Shown here: positions 1-11,936 of the stretch, one piece after another | Numbering within the stretch: the stretch's first letter is position 1 | Layout of the letters: every line of letters starts with the position of its first letter | Assembly: GCA_003254885.1 (NCBI GenBank) | Contig: QANT01005748.1 | Span: 1-64,000 of the forward strand | Source: Purshia tridentata | Taxonomy: Eukaryota > Streptophyta > Magnoliopsida > Rosales > Rosaceae | Direction: 5' to 3' | DNA: 64,000 nt | Position numbers and translations under genes: made by a program | The notes under the pieces: generated by a model | Seen by the model: the letters and a program-made list of their open reading frames with translations, nothing else | What the model was told of the DNA's origin: nothing | Database searches by the model: none

Positions 1-1577
1 ACAAACCAGCTTCTTGACCTATATGTACTCAAATAGTCATAACTTTTCCTAGAAAAATGCAAATCATGATCTGTAAAATTTTACAAGAAGCTGACATCCG
101 TCTCTTTTCAGTGATATAAGGCTTATCATCCCGTTTACTCCGAGGAGGTGCAGTTTAATCCGAGAAGAAGGCTGATTTGCCCAAAAATTCCTAACTCCGA
201 AAATATCAAAGTGTCCCTTTTTTATTTGTTTTTTATTCTTTGCTCTTCAACCTATAAAAACATATAAAACTAAGTTAAACTAAACTAGATTTACTTAAAA
301 ACGCAACAGGAATTCAAGAACAAGAGTATAAAATATATAAAATAATGGTCAGATCAGATTCTAGCAAAGGTAGTAAGTGGGTGGGTTTGTTAAAAAATGT
401 GCTATGGGTTTAATTTACTGTGTAGGGCTAAAGGATGAGTGAAGCCTCTAAAAGATTTTAAGATGAGTTGCTATGAGTGATTATTGATTTTTAATGACTT
501 TGTTGTTTATGGTTTTCCTCTTTCATTAAGAAATTCATTGCTTTTACAATTTGTTTGTCTTTTTTATATTACATTTTAAGGATTATTTTTTCACAAAAAT
601 ATATACAACATATACGCTAGCCTTTCATATTAGAAGTATGCAGAAATATGTTTGGGTAAAGTCAGAGAGCTCAAGCAGTACTTGCGGAAACGCTATAATT
701 GCAAAAACAAAAACAAAAGAATAATGTGTATTATTTAATTAAATATAAATTAATTAAGATCATTTAATTTGACTAGGATAAAATGATCTTTCACTAAATA
801 TGATATTAATTTTATATTAAAAATAAATAATGATGTGTATAATCACAAAAATAATAAAAGAATGATGTGTAGTATTTTATTTTGCCACAAAGAATTATGG
901 CACAAAATACTTGTGCTATAATGTGGCACAAAATCTTTTCCCGTAATTTAATTACTTTATGGCAAAGCAGTGTTGGCCTCCGTTTTAAGTTAAACCATGA
1001 TCCATAACCCATATGATGGAAAGGTCAGCTAAGCCTAATTGGACTAATTTTACATAAAACAAGGTACAAATGTGCAGTGTGGCTGGAATAAACCTTCAGA
1101 CATAGCACCAGGTGCTTATAATGGTTTCATATGGAGTTTGATAAGCTTGATATTATTACTGTTGAAAAAAGCAATGATACAATTGCTTCCCAAGTTACAT
1201 AACAATTGAAATATTAAAATTACTAGGAAGCCAGATGCTTCCAAACTAAATAAATCATTGCACATGGACTCAATTAGTATCATCTCGATGTGCTTCTGAT
1301 CCCCACTTCAATTTCCAACTTTTTGTAGTATGCAGGGCACCAATCAAAATAGAGGATAGTATATACATACAGCTTTATCCACAATCATCAGACTCTATAG
1401 GCTTTCAACCATGTGGTGTGTTGTATATTTGTACAACTTCACCTTGGATAAAAGCCAAAAATGAATGGTTGCACTGATCTTGTGCGCAGCCAAAGATAAT
1501 TAAGTGAAATTGCTGTATTGGTGTGTTAATAAATCAATATAGGGCCTTCATTCATTTACTTGAGGGACCGAGAATCA
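1..1577. other. AT-rich 3' flank of the beta-galactosidase gene, no gene seen
   Basis: I see no convincing coding region on either strand. The stretch is AT-rich. It contains small hairpin-forming stretches near 760-790 (arms GATCATTT/AAATGATC) and near 892-916 (arms close to TATGGCACAA), which could be remnants of a miniature inverted-repeat element, but I find no clear ends or target duplications. Roughly the last 200-300 bases before 1578 must include the 3' UTR and poly(A) site of the minus-strand gene. I found no unambiguous AATAAA in the right place. Confidence 0.5.
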
Positions 1578-3193
1578 TCAGCTGCAAATGGCTTCCACAG
1601 AGAGTTTCTTCATGACATTTGGACATGGATCCCCTCCAAAATTCTCAGGTGCTACAGTTACGGAGCATGAGTTCTGTCCAATGCAACTCTGCAAGAAAAA
1701 AAAATATATATATTAGTTTTTTTAATATTTATGCAGGATGGATGTGGACAAGGGAGGGTAGGAGTAAAGGAAACGAAGTATTAAAACATTAAAATGGACT
1801 TGGAAGAGGCAAAAGGTTCTTTTTAAACGACTGAGGCCATGAGGCTAAAGCTGGACTGTCTTTGTTGTATCTGGATGAGCATAAGATCATGAGACACAAG
1901 GGGTTTGCCAAAGATCAAGGAGTTGTTGGACAGAGCTGAGAATTCTCAGAATCAGCAAACTCGAAAGGAAGCTCCATGGTGGAGTTTCTAGTTAATTTAT
2001 CAGTTTGTATATGAGTAAAAGAAAAGATGGAATTAGTTGGGCAAGATAGTAGCAGCATACCCTTTCAAAAGCATCGTACGAGTTGTGGGCGTGACAGCTT
2101 CCCTCTCGGAAGCTTCCACAAACTCCTCCTGGTGTTCCAAAGCTAGCAAACTTTATTGAAGATATTTTTTGCCCAGGGCCACATGACAAATGAGCTTTAG
2201 GCCTCAGAGGTTTATTGATCTTGCCTGAGGCTTGCATTTGAAAACTCATTAGATTTGGTTGCCACTCATAAATATCGGCACATATGCTATCTACTTCCCT
2301 TCTGACCAAAAATATTCCATTTGGATCTCCACCCCACTCTTCTAACACAACCAACAAATTGCCTGTTGGGTTTAGCCATGAACGAGGAACATGGTACCTG
2401 ATATTGTTAACAATTTAACAATTTGTCAGTAACTTTATTTAGAAATCATTAACCAGAGCTCCAAATCAAGTTCACTTTAGTACTTACCATCTCTGGGATG
2501 CCTCCCCACAGTTACTCAAGCACTTCTTCTCACTATATGTTCCAGCATAGTTACATTGTCCACAACTACCAGATGCTGTATAAGCAGGCCAGTAGCGGCC
2601 AATACTCCTGCCATTTATCCATACTTGACCTTTGCCCATGCTGCTCATATCTAAAGCCAATGGTGAATTTCCAGCTGGTGCGTTGAAAGTTGTCTAGAAC
2701 CAATACAAAAGGGACACATTATAACATGTTTTTAACACAAGCTCAAACAGAATTTTTGTAAACATCGGGAAACTAACAAATAAGGTAAGTTGAAGTTTAA
2801 TTTACTCACTTTGTACCATGTCAGAGGCTGCCTTCGTGCCACTAAAGACCCCTGAATCCACTCAACTGAGGAACTCCCACTGAGTGAATGAAGACTCAAA
2901 GCTTCTCCTTTAAGCCCAACCTGATTAAGGATATGCAATTTAATGAATCTCTCACCTCCCAGGACAATAAGAGCAGGCATATTAGAAGGCAAAACATACC
3001 TTATAAGACCACTTCTGCCATGATAAGTCCCTCCTTCCCTCATTAAGGCCATTTAATATGACCGGGCCAAGAACGCCAGCATTCCATGTCTCAAAATGGG
3101 GACCAACATTCTGAACACAGATCACAGACGATACAAAGTCAAATTCAAACGGCCTTGGGTGTATGTATGAGAGTGAGTTAGCAACATGTGTGC

Positions 3194-3275
<82 letters not shown>

Positions 3276-6200
3276 ACCGGGAGACCAACAGCAATGCTTA
3301 GAAGTGCAATTTGGTTGATACCAGCTCTCAAATTCACACCTTGACTAAATGTTAGTTTTGGGAATTCTAAACTTCCATAAGCAGTTCCTGAGCAAAATTT
3401 TAGTAAAAAAATGTTATGGGGGGAAATTACACAATAATTTAGCACCGTTGGACAAGAAATGTTGTCTACTATATAGGGTTTAAACCAGCAATATGGTGCC
3501 CACCTGCAAGTTGACCATTGATGAAAACACGCAAAGCATGACCAGCTGATAAGACTGTGAGTACAGGATACTTTCCGCTTCTCAAAAATTCCTCATTGGG
3601 ATCAATCTTAACACTGAAAAGGGAAGAGAATAAAAAGGGAATGTCATAAATCTGTCAGTGGTGTTTTCCTTAAAATAAATGTTTATGGAAAAAGACTGGA
3701 TGGGGTTATGTTACTCACTCTGTCAAGTACCACAAATAATCAGTGACATCTCTGGTGGTATTTATCTGCTCCAACAACCCGGATGTGGTAAATGAAGTGT
3801 CACCATAAGAGGCAGTCTCATCATTGTAAGCCTGCCAAGAGAATGCTCCATGAAGAGGAACACGGGGCATCTTCATCCTTGCACTTTGGGCACCAACCTG
3901 TACACCAATATTGATTAAAACTACAGACGTTTTATTGTCTGAACTCCAAGAGGGGACATATCTTAAAAAGGACACTTTTCATTTCTTTACATCAATGAAT
4001 ATACCCTAAATCATGAATTGTGTGTGAAAATTTGCTCTATCTTATTAATACCTACCTGAATACAATTTTCAGAGGAGATTTCTTTCTTCCAGATACTTAT
4101 TTATTAATTTTCCATAAACAGAAGTATTTAGTCAATGACAATTCATAATATGCAGTGCCAAGTCAATTCTGACAACCATAATGGGTAAAATTAAAAGAAT
4201 GTAATCAATCGATCAAAGCTTCTTTCTCACCCTTGCAGTGTTATAAACTGTGGTCTTGCAGTCAGGGAGAATGCTAATAGACCAAGGAGGCAGGTTGTAA
4301 TGCATGTTCCCAAATGCCACTTTCGCAAATGATCTTGGATTGTAGTTTGCAAGAAATGCAGCACAAGCTCCGGACTTTGATTTGAATACATGAGCCTATA
4401 TGGTGATAATGGTACAATAAGTTAGATACCTTCTGAATCAATACGAAAATTGATCAATGACAGAGTTCACAAAAATCGGATTTCAAGATAAAGAATTTCA
4501 AAGTATCTTAAGTAGTTTAACCTCTTGATAATTTCCGAGTGGTGTGACAGTAGGATCTGCAGAAACTAGAGCTGGTTCGCACAGTTTTATTGCTCTATGG
4601 AGGTCTTTCAAATGGCCCCATTTAGGTTGCCTCAATAATCCTGCATAAAGAAATAGGCAGGTTTTTTCAAATTCAAGCAAAAAATACATATCTTTACAAA
4701 TTTACCAAATCCATTTTAAACTTGCAATTACTGTAGGGGAAGAAAAGATGCTAGAGAAAATGAGGGTTAGTTTTAGAGCCCTTCAGGTAGCAAACTTATC
4801 AAATAGACTAATATAGAAATATAACTAGGAATATATATATATAATTTTCCTACAGACCAATGTCAAGACTCAAGAGATTGATCATTTGTCAGAGAAAGGG
4901 TCCATGCAAGAAAAAATTTGCTTATTTTTTTCTTTCAGTTCTATGATTCCAACTGTATGTACTATTTGGCAATCACGATCTTTATACAAGGACAAAGGGG
5001 AAACTTAGTGACCAAATTTCTATGAGAATCTACATATGCCGCTTGCAGTCACTTTTTATTCAATCTCTTGCTGACCAGTTATTACCATATTAAGTGTCGC
5101 CAATTAAATGGAGTTCCTCTTCTATCTAGTCATTGCAATGACCATGTGCTGTTGCCGAATCACAACATACCACATCACAATATGGTGGGACACTAATATG
5201 CAAAGATTATAAACTGACTTTCCCTCTTGCCATATGGTAAAAGGTGACGCAACCACCCACTTGGCTGCCATGTGGCACAGGGTGCTTGGTGGCTTTGATT
5301 ACATCAACCATAGAGAATCTGGAATTCAAACTTACTTCCCACCTTCTCTCATTAGAAAAGCAAAAATATAAAATATATGATCTACTTGAAGGTCTGTATT
5401 CAGACTGAAAAAATAAAATGTTTAATAACTTATAGAATTCAATCCCTTGCACATACCATATTCATCAAGAGGAGCATCATAATCATAACTAGTAGCAATG
5501 AAAGGACCACCAGCAGTTCGGCCAAAATTTGTTCCTCCATGGTACTGGAATCATAGAACATGCAAATTACATTTGTTTGCCATGTTCAGGAATTTTGTTT
5601 CACGGGGTAACTTCTATAAGATAGCCTTACCATATAATAATTAATGAATGATCCACCCTTCTGTATAAACCTTGCAACTGAAAAGGCCAAGTCCTCAGCT
5701 GGTCGGTAAGGAACTGGACCTCCAAACTCGGTATACCTGCACAAAAAATACAGAAATCATAGTAAGAAAAAGCTCATGAGCTCTAATAACCTACAAGCCT
5801 TGGGTAGGTGGTACAATTACAAGAACTGGTTCCTAATATAGGTGACAAGCTTGAAAATTACCATCCAGTCCAGGCTTCTGTCCACATCTTTGGTTTATAA
5901 GCCTTGTTTGGAGAGAAGTAGTCGCAGTAGAAGCCATTGCAGGCATTAATCTGTTGAGACAAAAATTTATTAGGAAAAGTAAAAAAAAGAAAAAAAATTG
6001 AAAACAGGTATGGATAACAGGTCATACCAAGGCAAATGTCAAAATGTGTACGTTAAAGTTGACAAATTCAACAATACAACTCTCGAATTAGCTTACAAAT
6101 GAAATACATTTCTATCATTTCCAAGTTGAAAGGGCATGAGCATAGTTAAACAAAGAGACGTGCCATCATTAAATCATTACAAAACCACTAAAAAGGCCAA

Positions 6201-7794
6201 AAAATATTAAATAATGATAGTTTACTGTAAGTGAGAGAGACAGTAATGCTCAGCCATGTGCAATGAGCCATTCAGGAATCATTATATATATCAACCATGA
6301 CCAACTCGGAGACAACACACTATTGAGTAGCAACCCCACTAAGAAAGAGGGAACATAACATGAGAACCATCCACAAACGGGTTCCAGAACATGACAAGGA
6401 AAGGTGAAGAGTGATAAAGTTAGACTATGCTTACAACAGGATCAGGGGCATCATCTTGTTTGCACATGACCCAGGGGACACCAGTGCCTAGTCCCACAGC
6501 CATCTTCGCTGCCCAGTTAGAGTAGGCTTTACCTGGTGCACCAAGTTCGTATTCCATGGGTCCATACTCATTTTCAATCTGTCACATTTGTTAGAAGATA
6601 CTTCGCTCAGTTTACTAACTCCATTTGTGGAATGCGTGACAAAATTGAGAAAAAATTTTGCAAGGAAAAATTAAAGCTGCAGATTGGATTCAAGGAAAGA
6701 GTACAAAGGTTCACTTAAGCTACCTGGGATAGAATTATTGGACCACCTTGAGACTCGAACAACCTTTCTGCTTTCATCATATTTACAATCTTTGTTGTGA
6801 ATCTTTGCATTTGAGCCTTCATAAAAATATTGAGAAATCAAATTTATTCAAAGTGTAAAAAAATCAAATCAATGAATTAGCAAAAAATACAAGAATATAT
6901 ATTATATATGGAAGAGGAAACTTCAGGTGTAAGATGATAATGCCAAACCTTAAAAGGCCCATTATCTGTTCTGAATTGGATACCAGGAACGTACTTCAGC
7001 CAAACAGGGAATCCCCTGAAAATTGAAACAGTAAATTTTGCCTAAAATCTCAGAACCTTGTACTGAACTGATGCTATTTTTAGAAATTACATAACTTAGA
7101 CTATTACCCGAAGTTCCACTCAGCACAAACATAAGGACCAATCCTGAGATGAACATAAAGGCCTGCCTGCTGAATCAGCTTGATAAACTTGACCAGATCA
7201 TAGTTGTCTTGAAAATAGTACTACAAAAGAGTCAAATAAAAATAAGGAAAAATTGTAATGTGCAATTGCATGGCCAGAAAATAAAGCATCAAAAACAGAA
7301 GGTGTCACTATCAATTACTTTGCCAGGTGAGGGTTCATGCCCATTCCAGAAAACATAAGTCTGAATCACATCTAAACCTCCTTCCTTGGCTTTCTGAACA
7401 AGATCTGGCCACATCTGAAACAAAACCAAAAATCCAAAGTCTTAAAAGAGAGCAAAAAATACTAAAACCAAAAACTAAACTAAGAGGATGAGGGTGAGGA
7501 TGAGAACAGAGGTACCCAGCTGGAGAAAAACAATTAAGGAGAGCAAGAAAATGAAAAAGACAGAAATTTAGAGAGACCCATGAAGCACATTTGGTATGAT
7601 ACCTCAGGGGAGCTTCTTGGATAGTGAATAGATCCAGATATGAGGATCTTTCTCTGCCCATTAATGATAATAGCCTTAGAGTCATATGACACAGAGGCTC
7701 TCACAGAACAAACCCATGATGAACACAACAACACCACTAGCACCACCACCACATTCCACATTGCAAGCCTCAGACCCATGAACATTGACAGCAA
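1578..7794 (-). CDS. BGAL1: Beta-galactosidase, GH35, BGAL1-type with C-terminal lectin domain (19 exons)
   Basis: Secreted cell-wall enzyme of glycoside hydrolase family 35, which removes terminal beta-galactosyl residues from pectic and arabinogalactan side chains. I placed 19 exons with GT-AG borders: 7603-7794, 7319-7414, 7108-7220, 6949-7015, 6724-6816, 6435-6578, 5862-5950, 5631-5736, 5457-5544, 4522-4640, 4231-4395, 3719-3897, 3504-3613, 3278-3387, 3000-3110, 2810-2920, 2488-2693, 2061-2397, 1578-1688. They sum to 2,547 bp, exactly 848 codons plus TGA, close to Arabidopsis BGAL1 (about 847 aa). A hydrophobic signal peptide covers about residues 6-30. The GH35 signature [11 protein letters not shown] follows it. 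The predicted proton donor is Glu191 (IENEYGPM) and the nucleophile Glu260 (WTEAW). A SUEL/Gal-lectin domain covers about 768-848. A second in-frame Met at residue 6 (7779) is an equally plausible start. No internal stop or frameshift was found, so the gene looks functional. Confidence 0.96.
3187..3272. repeat. Compound (TG)n-(AG)n microsatellite in intron 14, next to the splice donor
   Basis: A nearly pure TG run (3187-3214) joins a nearly pure AG run (3215-3272). On the coding strand this is a long CT tract followed by CA repeats that begins only about five bases after the splice donor of exon 14 (GT at 3276-3277). Such a tract should be length-polymorphic between individuals. Confidence 0.95.
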
Positions 7795-8300
7795 GCTTTT
7801 CCACCCTTAAGCTCCACCAATCCAAAGCAGAGCCCTTTTTGTTATATTCTTTCTTTCTTTGTTTCTCTGCCACTTTAGCATATGCTTCTTTTGCTGTTTA
7901 GGTGTTAGAGAGAGAAAGACAAGGAAACCCAGCTGGTTCTGTCTTCCTTTTTCTTTGTATGAGAGGTCTCTTTATTTTCTTGCTGGGAAAAATGGGAGAT
8001 GAAATGAGAGAGAGAGAGAGAAAATGAGGTTTGTGGGAGTTGGGTTTTCAGACTAGTGTTAATAGTAATACCACTGCCAGTAAGTGTGAATTAATGGTCT
8101 TTGTGTGCAAAAATGAAGATGCTTTGCAGCTGGTTTTAAACACTGAAGCATGGAGGCTATGAAAGTGACTGTGGGTCCAGTGGGAACCACTCTCAAGGCC
8201 TTTGGGACCCATATTTTGGCCTCGCTCTCACTGAGAAGGAAGCTTTATCCAATAGGATCAAATTGAATTTCCTTTTTATTTTCGTTTTTTTTCTGGGAAA
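7795..8300 (-). promoter_or_regulatory. Probable 5' UTR and core promoter of the beta-galactosidase gene
   Basis: The minus strand upstream of the start codon is pyrimidine-rich and carries a CT run (the AG run at 8006-8020 on the plus strand), as is common in plant 5' UTRs. A TATA-like TTTAAAA lies at about 8131-8139 and an ATTGG (inverted CCAAT box) at about 8250. The transcription start is not defined, so the boundary is a guess. Confidence 0.35.
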
Positions 8301-8430
8301 AATGATTGTTAATAGAAAAACTAGTTTATTTTGGTCTGAAACAAAAAATAAAAGTTCTTCCTTTTTTTGCCAGGGAAAAAAATTAGTTCAAGTATTTAGA
8401 AAATAGGGTAATTAATTTAGGGTCGAAGGT

Positions 8431-8479
8431 CTCTTTGGCTGTTTGTTTTTTTTTTTGGCCAGCTCTTTGGCTGTTTGTT
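8431..8479 (-). mobile_element. Tiny 5'-truncated retro-insertion (poly-T + GGCCAG) with 17-bp target duplication
   Basis: A perfect 17-bp direct repeat, CTCTTTGGCTGTTTGTT, occurs at 8431-8447 and 8463-8479. Between the copies are 15 bases, nine T then GGCCAG, which on the minus strand read CTGGCC plus poly(A). Poly(A) bounded by a target-site duplication is the mark of target-primed reverse transcription by LINE machinery, here with almost all of the element lost at its 5' end. Confidence 0.5.
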
Positions 8480-8695
8480 AATTTCTTATCTTTTTATAGT
8501 TTCACAAAGATTCTCAATTCAATCCCCAATACGGTCGGTTCATATTTTTTTGGCCGAAATATTTGTGTCTGTTCTGTTGATTTTCAACCCCACTCGCATG
8601 TAAAACGCGTGAAATGTCATTACACTAAATATTTTTTTGATCAATATAAAGTTATATAAACACTAATAAATGCAATGTACATTTCTTGACTGAAT

Positions 8696-8743
8696 AATAT
8701 GGCGCGTTAATTTGGCCCAAAAAAAAAAAATATGGCGCGTTAA
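8696..8743 (+). mobile_element. Second tiny poly(A) insertion with target duplication of at least 13 bp
   Basis: TATGGCGCGTTAA occurs at 8698-8710 and again at 8731-8743; the repeat can be extended by two A bases. The copies flank 20 bases, TTTGGCCC followed by twelve A. The TGGCC-poly(A) core is the same as in the insertion about 250 bp away but in the opposite orientation. Confidence 0.5.
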
Positions 8744-9212
8744 GAAGCATCCTTCTTCTTGGTCACCACGAAGTTTGGATTTTTTATTAATGCTTTGAAT
8801 AATATATTTGTCAATTGTCACGGACTTAGTTTGTAGGACTCATCACCATCACTAGTCATACACGTTTTGTACAATATCGATTCACAGGCATTGCATTAGC
8901 AAAACTTTGGGTAAAAAAATGTGAACTCCAAACTTTATTTCTTTTTTGTTATATTACATTGTTAAATGTCAAATTGAACCATTAATAAAGTTGACCTCTT
9001 GTATGAAGACTTTAGTACAAAGTGTATAATTTATAACATATTAAATTATTAAGAAAGAAACCACTGTATAAATTATGTATACCTGATACTTTCTACATGT
9101 CGATAACAAACTTGAATTTGAACTTGAATTTATTAGTCATATTATTAACCTACAAAGATTACTTAAATTGCTTTGCGTTTCTACAATGTAATCAAGGGAA
9201 AGGGTTCATTAC
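8744..9212. other. Intergenic AT-rich DNA, nothing recognised
   Basis: No supported gene, RNA gene or repeat was recognised between the small poly(A) insertion and the probable LTR. Confidence 0.5.
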
Positions 9213-11222
9213 TGTTGGTTTTGGAACAAAGTTAGGATTGCAAACACAATATATAAATAATAATAAAAAATACCGAAAATTTTTCAATAATATCACTCAA
9301 TGTATAAATTTACAAATATAACAATTTAAATACAATTACAAGAATATAAACTTTAGCTCAATCTATTACAGAATAATATAAAAGAAAGTAGAAGGTTCAG
9401 AAAGGAGGAGGGAAAATAAACACCGAAGTGCTATAAGAAAGAAGTCAGAAAAATTGCAGGTATATAGCTGCCTTCATGGCTCCAATGTTCGGTCCCAACC
9501 TCTCTTAAAAAGTGGTGCTTGCGAGCACCNGCACTCAAACTTTGAATTCTAGCGAACTTGTGTGTTTATTCTCTCAAGTATTTGACAACTCTAATCTCCA
9601 TGATGAACTAACAATACTCAACTTGATTCTATTTCTAAATGCCATGTGAAGATGTTTATTTATAGGGATTGGAAGATTGCAACCTTTCACAATGAGAAGT
9701 TGCAATTCTTCACATGTAACCCTTCACAATGAAAAGTTATAACCTTTCTCTATGAGAAGTTGCAGCCCATAGATATTGAAAGGTTATCTCTATAAAAACT
9801 AATTGCAACCCTTCATAATTAATGAAAAGTTGCAACCTAAATTTTAAGTGAGAAGTCACACCTTTTGATAAAAAATTGAAAAGATACAACTTTTAAGATT
9901 TCTATTCAAACATATTCTAACAGTGTTGACCAAATTACACATCAAGATCTTTTCATTGCATTTGAGGCCCACTATTGCTCCAAGGATTGGTTTTAGAAAC
10001 AAAAGCGAGTCCACATTTTCTCATTGGAACCAAATTGGAAAAGGGAGATAGATAGCAAAAGAAATAAAAAAGTGGAGTCCACCAGTTTGATATTCAAAGA
10101 CTATGGTCTACTAGCCCACGTACGTTGGGGCTTAAGTGCAGCTACTGCTAGTTGGACCCTCAAATCAAAATTGGTCTAACAAGATCCAAGTGGACAAAAT
10201 AGATGGATTTTTCTTCTAAATTAAAATGCCCATTATAAATAATAAAAAAAGTGTTAATTAATTAATAATTGACACAAAACAATTTAGTGGGCACAAAATA
10301 ATTCATATATGCCTATTATAAATAAAAAGTGTCAATTAATTAATAATTGATACAAAATATTTAGTAAGCACAAAATTAAATTCACATTCGCCCATTATAA
10401 AGAATAAACATGTCATTAATAAATAAATGACACTAAAATATTAATGGGCACATTCCTCCAAATTCCAAATTCCAAATTTATTCTATCAAATGGTACAAAA
10501 CCATTTCTCCCAATTGGTACAAAACCAAATCTCTCATATTCTAAATTCTAAATTCAACTTCAAAATGGCACAAAGCCAACCAAATTTAAATCCTTGTGAA
10601 CTACATCGGTTTGATTCCGTTAAGGATATGTAGGCAACCTACTCAAATTTAGGTGCAACCGCAACCAAATCAAATTCACCCAAACTCTCCAGAAATTAAT
10701 TCCATACACAAAGTCCTGAATTAATTTCTCAAATCAAATCTAAGGGTTCTATAGCCCTACTCAAATTACTAAAATCATTTAAATCGGTCATTCACCTATT
10801 TAATTTCCAAAAACCTGGAACTACGTGTGGTTTGATCCCGCAATGGGTACGTATGCAATCTAGAAACCAAATCTATATACAACCGCATCTCAAATCGAAT
10901 CCCTGGTCCAACTCAACCAAATTCACCAAAAAATTACTGAAATCAATTCCATTTTGTTTTTCAATGAGTCATTGACTCATTAGGAATCCCAAATCCAAAC
11001 ACTCACACATCTTAGTAAATGATTTCAGTTTCGTCATAATTGGAATCAAAGGGTCTTCTCTTGTACCTTGTACCAAGAGATTGTAATTAAGAGATGCACT
11101 CCATCTTGAATGGGTCGTACCCTAAATAATAAAACTCTATTCCTAAAATGAATAGAGTGAGATTATGTTGGGTAACAAATATAAATTATTAATATAATAA
11201 TTTATCAAATTTTTCTTCAACA
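9213..11222 (-). mobile_element. Probable solo LTR or LTR relic (LTR retrotransposon fossil)
   Basis: On the minus strand the block starts TGTTG (at 11222) and ends CAACA (at 9213), the usual TG...CA form. It has a TATAAATA box at 9657-9664 and no coding domains. It contains internal short repeats, including a thrice-repeated block (10226-10459) and two copies of a GAACTAC...GGTTTGAT motif (about 10598 and 10822) of the sort seen in Tat/Ogre-like plant LTRs. The adjoining 5-mers (ATTAC left, GATAT right) do not match and no primer-binding site follows either end, so it is best read as an old solo LTR. A single N lies inside at 9530. The family is uncertain. Confidence 0.45.
10226..10459. repeat. 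Three diverged tandem units of about 70-85 bp inside the LTR-like block
   Basis: The units start near 10226, 10309 and 10389. Each begins with a CCCATTATAAA-like motif and ends with a (G)GGCACAAAAT-like or AGCACAAAAT-like motif. They are very AT-rich and non-coding. Confidence 0.6.
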
Positions 11223-11936
11223 GATATATCCCAGTTTTCTCATTTCAGTGTTTCGAGCATGAGTTTTTAAAAATTTAGATTTCAAACTGGCTTTGGTGCC
11301 AAGGATTTATAGTCGTAGTTTTCAGAAACTAAAAGCGGTTTTGAAATGCCGTGCAATTACCCAGCCACAGATCAGTCCAGTAAGGTCTTTGGGACCCATG
11401 ACGGCACATATGTAGGCTTTGCGCCATGTGCCGAGATGCCTAGCACTTTGGGGGTGACCTTACGTGCACGTATGGTAGTTTATTGGCCCTGCATGCGTAC
11501 GGCAGGTTGTGGGCCCTGCGCATGTACGGCAGGTTGTGAACCCTGCGCATGTACGGCAGGTTATTGGCCCTGCATGCGTATGGCAGGTTGTGGGCCCTGC
11601 GCATGTACGGCAGGTTTGGTGAGTAACTGGTTGGGTAGAAGTTTTTCTTCTTATATTAGTTTTATAAAAAGCGTTTCAATGGTTATAAACTTACAGTTCG
11701 TATTTGATAATTTGGGAGTTTGACCCGTTTTTTTTTTTTATCAGAGATTTCAGAATGGATTTTCATATGCCAATTTTTACATAGAGTTTCAGTAGATTTC
11801 ATGAAAATAATCTAAAACTGGGGGATTTCAAAGAGTGTTTGTGAGGTCTTAGAGAAAACTTGAATTTAAAGGATTTTCAATACTTATTTTTGATTTACGT
11901 CCACTCACTGGGTTTATCTTACGTTTGTTTTTCTTT
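11223..11936. mobile_element. LTR-like relic containing a minisatellite, abutting the satellite
   Basis: This non-coding segment has the look of a Gypsy-type LTR remnant: a motif near 11365 about a queried 'CAGTCCAG' context, a tandem minisatellite, and a stretch near 11897 reading GTCCACTCACTGGG, which I associate with plant LTRs. I could not define its ends or orientation, so this is a weak fossil call. It stops where the first satellite monomer begins. Confidence 0.3.
11464..11617 (+). repeat. 27-bp minisatellite, about 5.7 copies
   Basis: Units of exactly 27 bp start at 11464, 11491, 11518, 11545, 11572 and 11599, with core GTACGGCAGGTT followed by a GGCCCTGC-type linker. Two alternating variants (GCATGCGTAC and GCGCATGTAC) are visible. 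It is GC-rich compared with its surroundings. Because 27 is divisible by three an open frame runs through it, but nothing supports it as a gene. Confidence 0.9.

Noticed and set aside
720-990. A MITE downstream of the beta-galactosidase gene
   Set aside because: There are small hairpins and repeated ATGATGTGTA-type motifs, but no convincing terminal inverted repeats or target duplication.
3122-3445. Serine/leucine-rich and histidine/threonine-rich open frame over the microsatellite
   Set aside because: It is a translation of the CT/CA repeat inside intron 14 of the beta-galactosidase gene.
11346-11723. A Cys-rich protein with 9-residue repeats
   Set aside because: It is produced by the 27-bp minisatellite being divisible by three. 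No start context, splice structure or known domain supports it.
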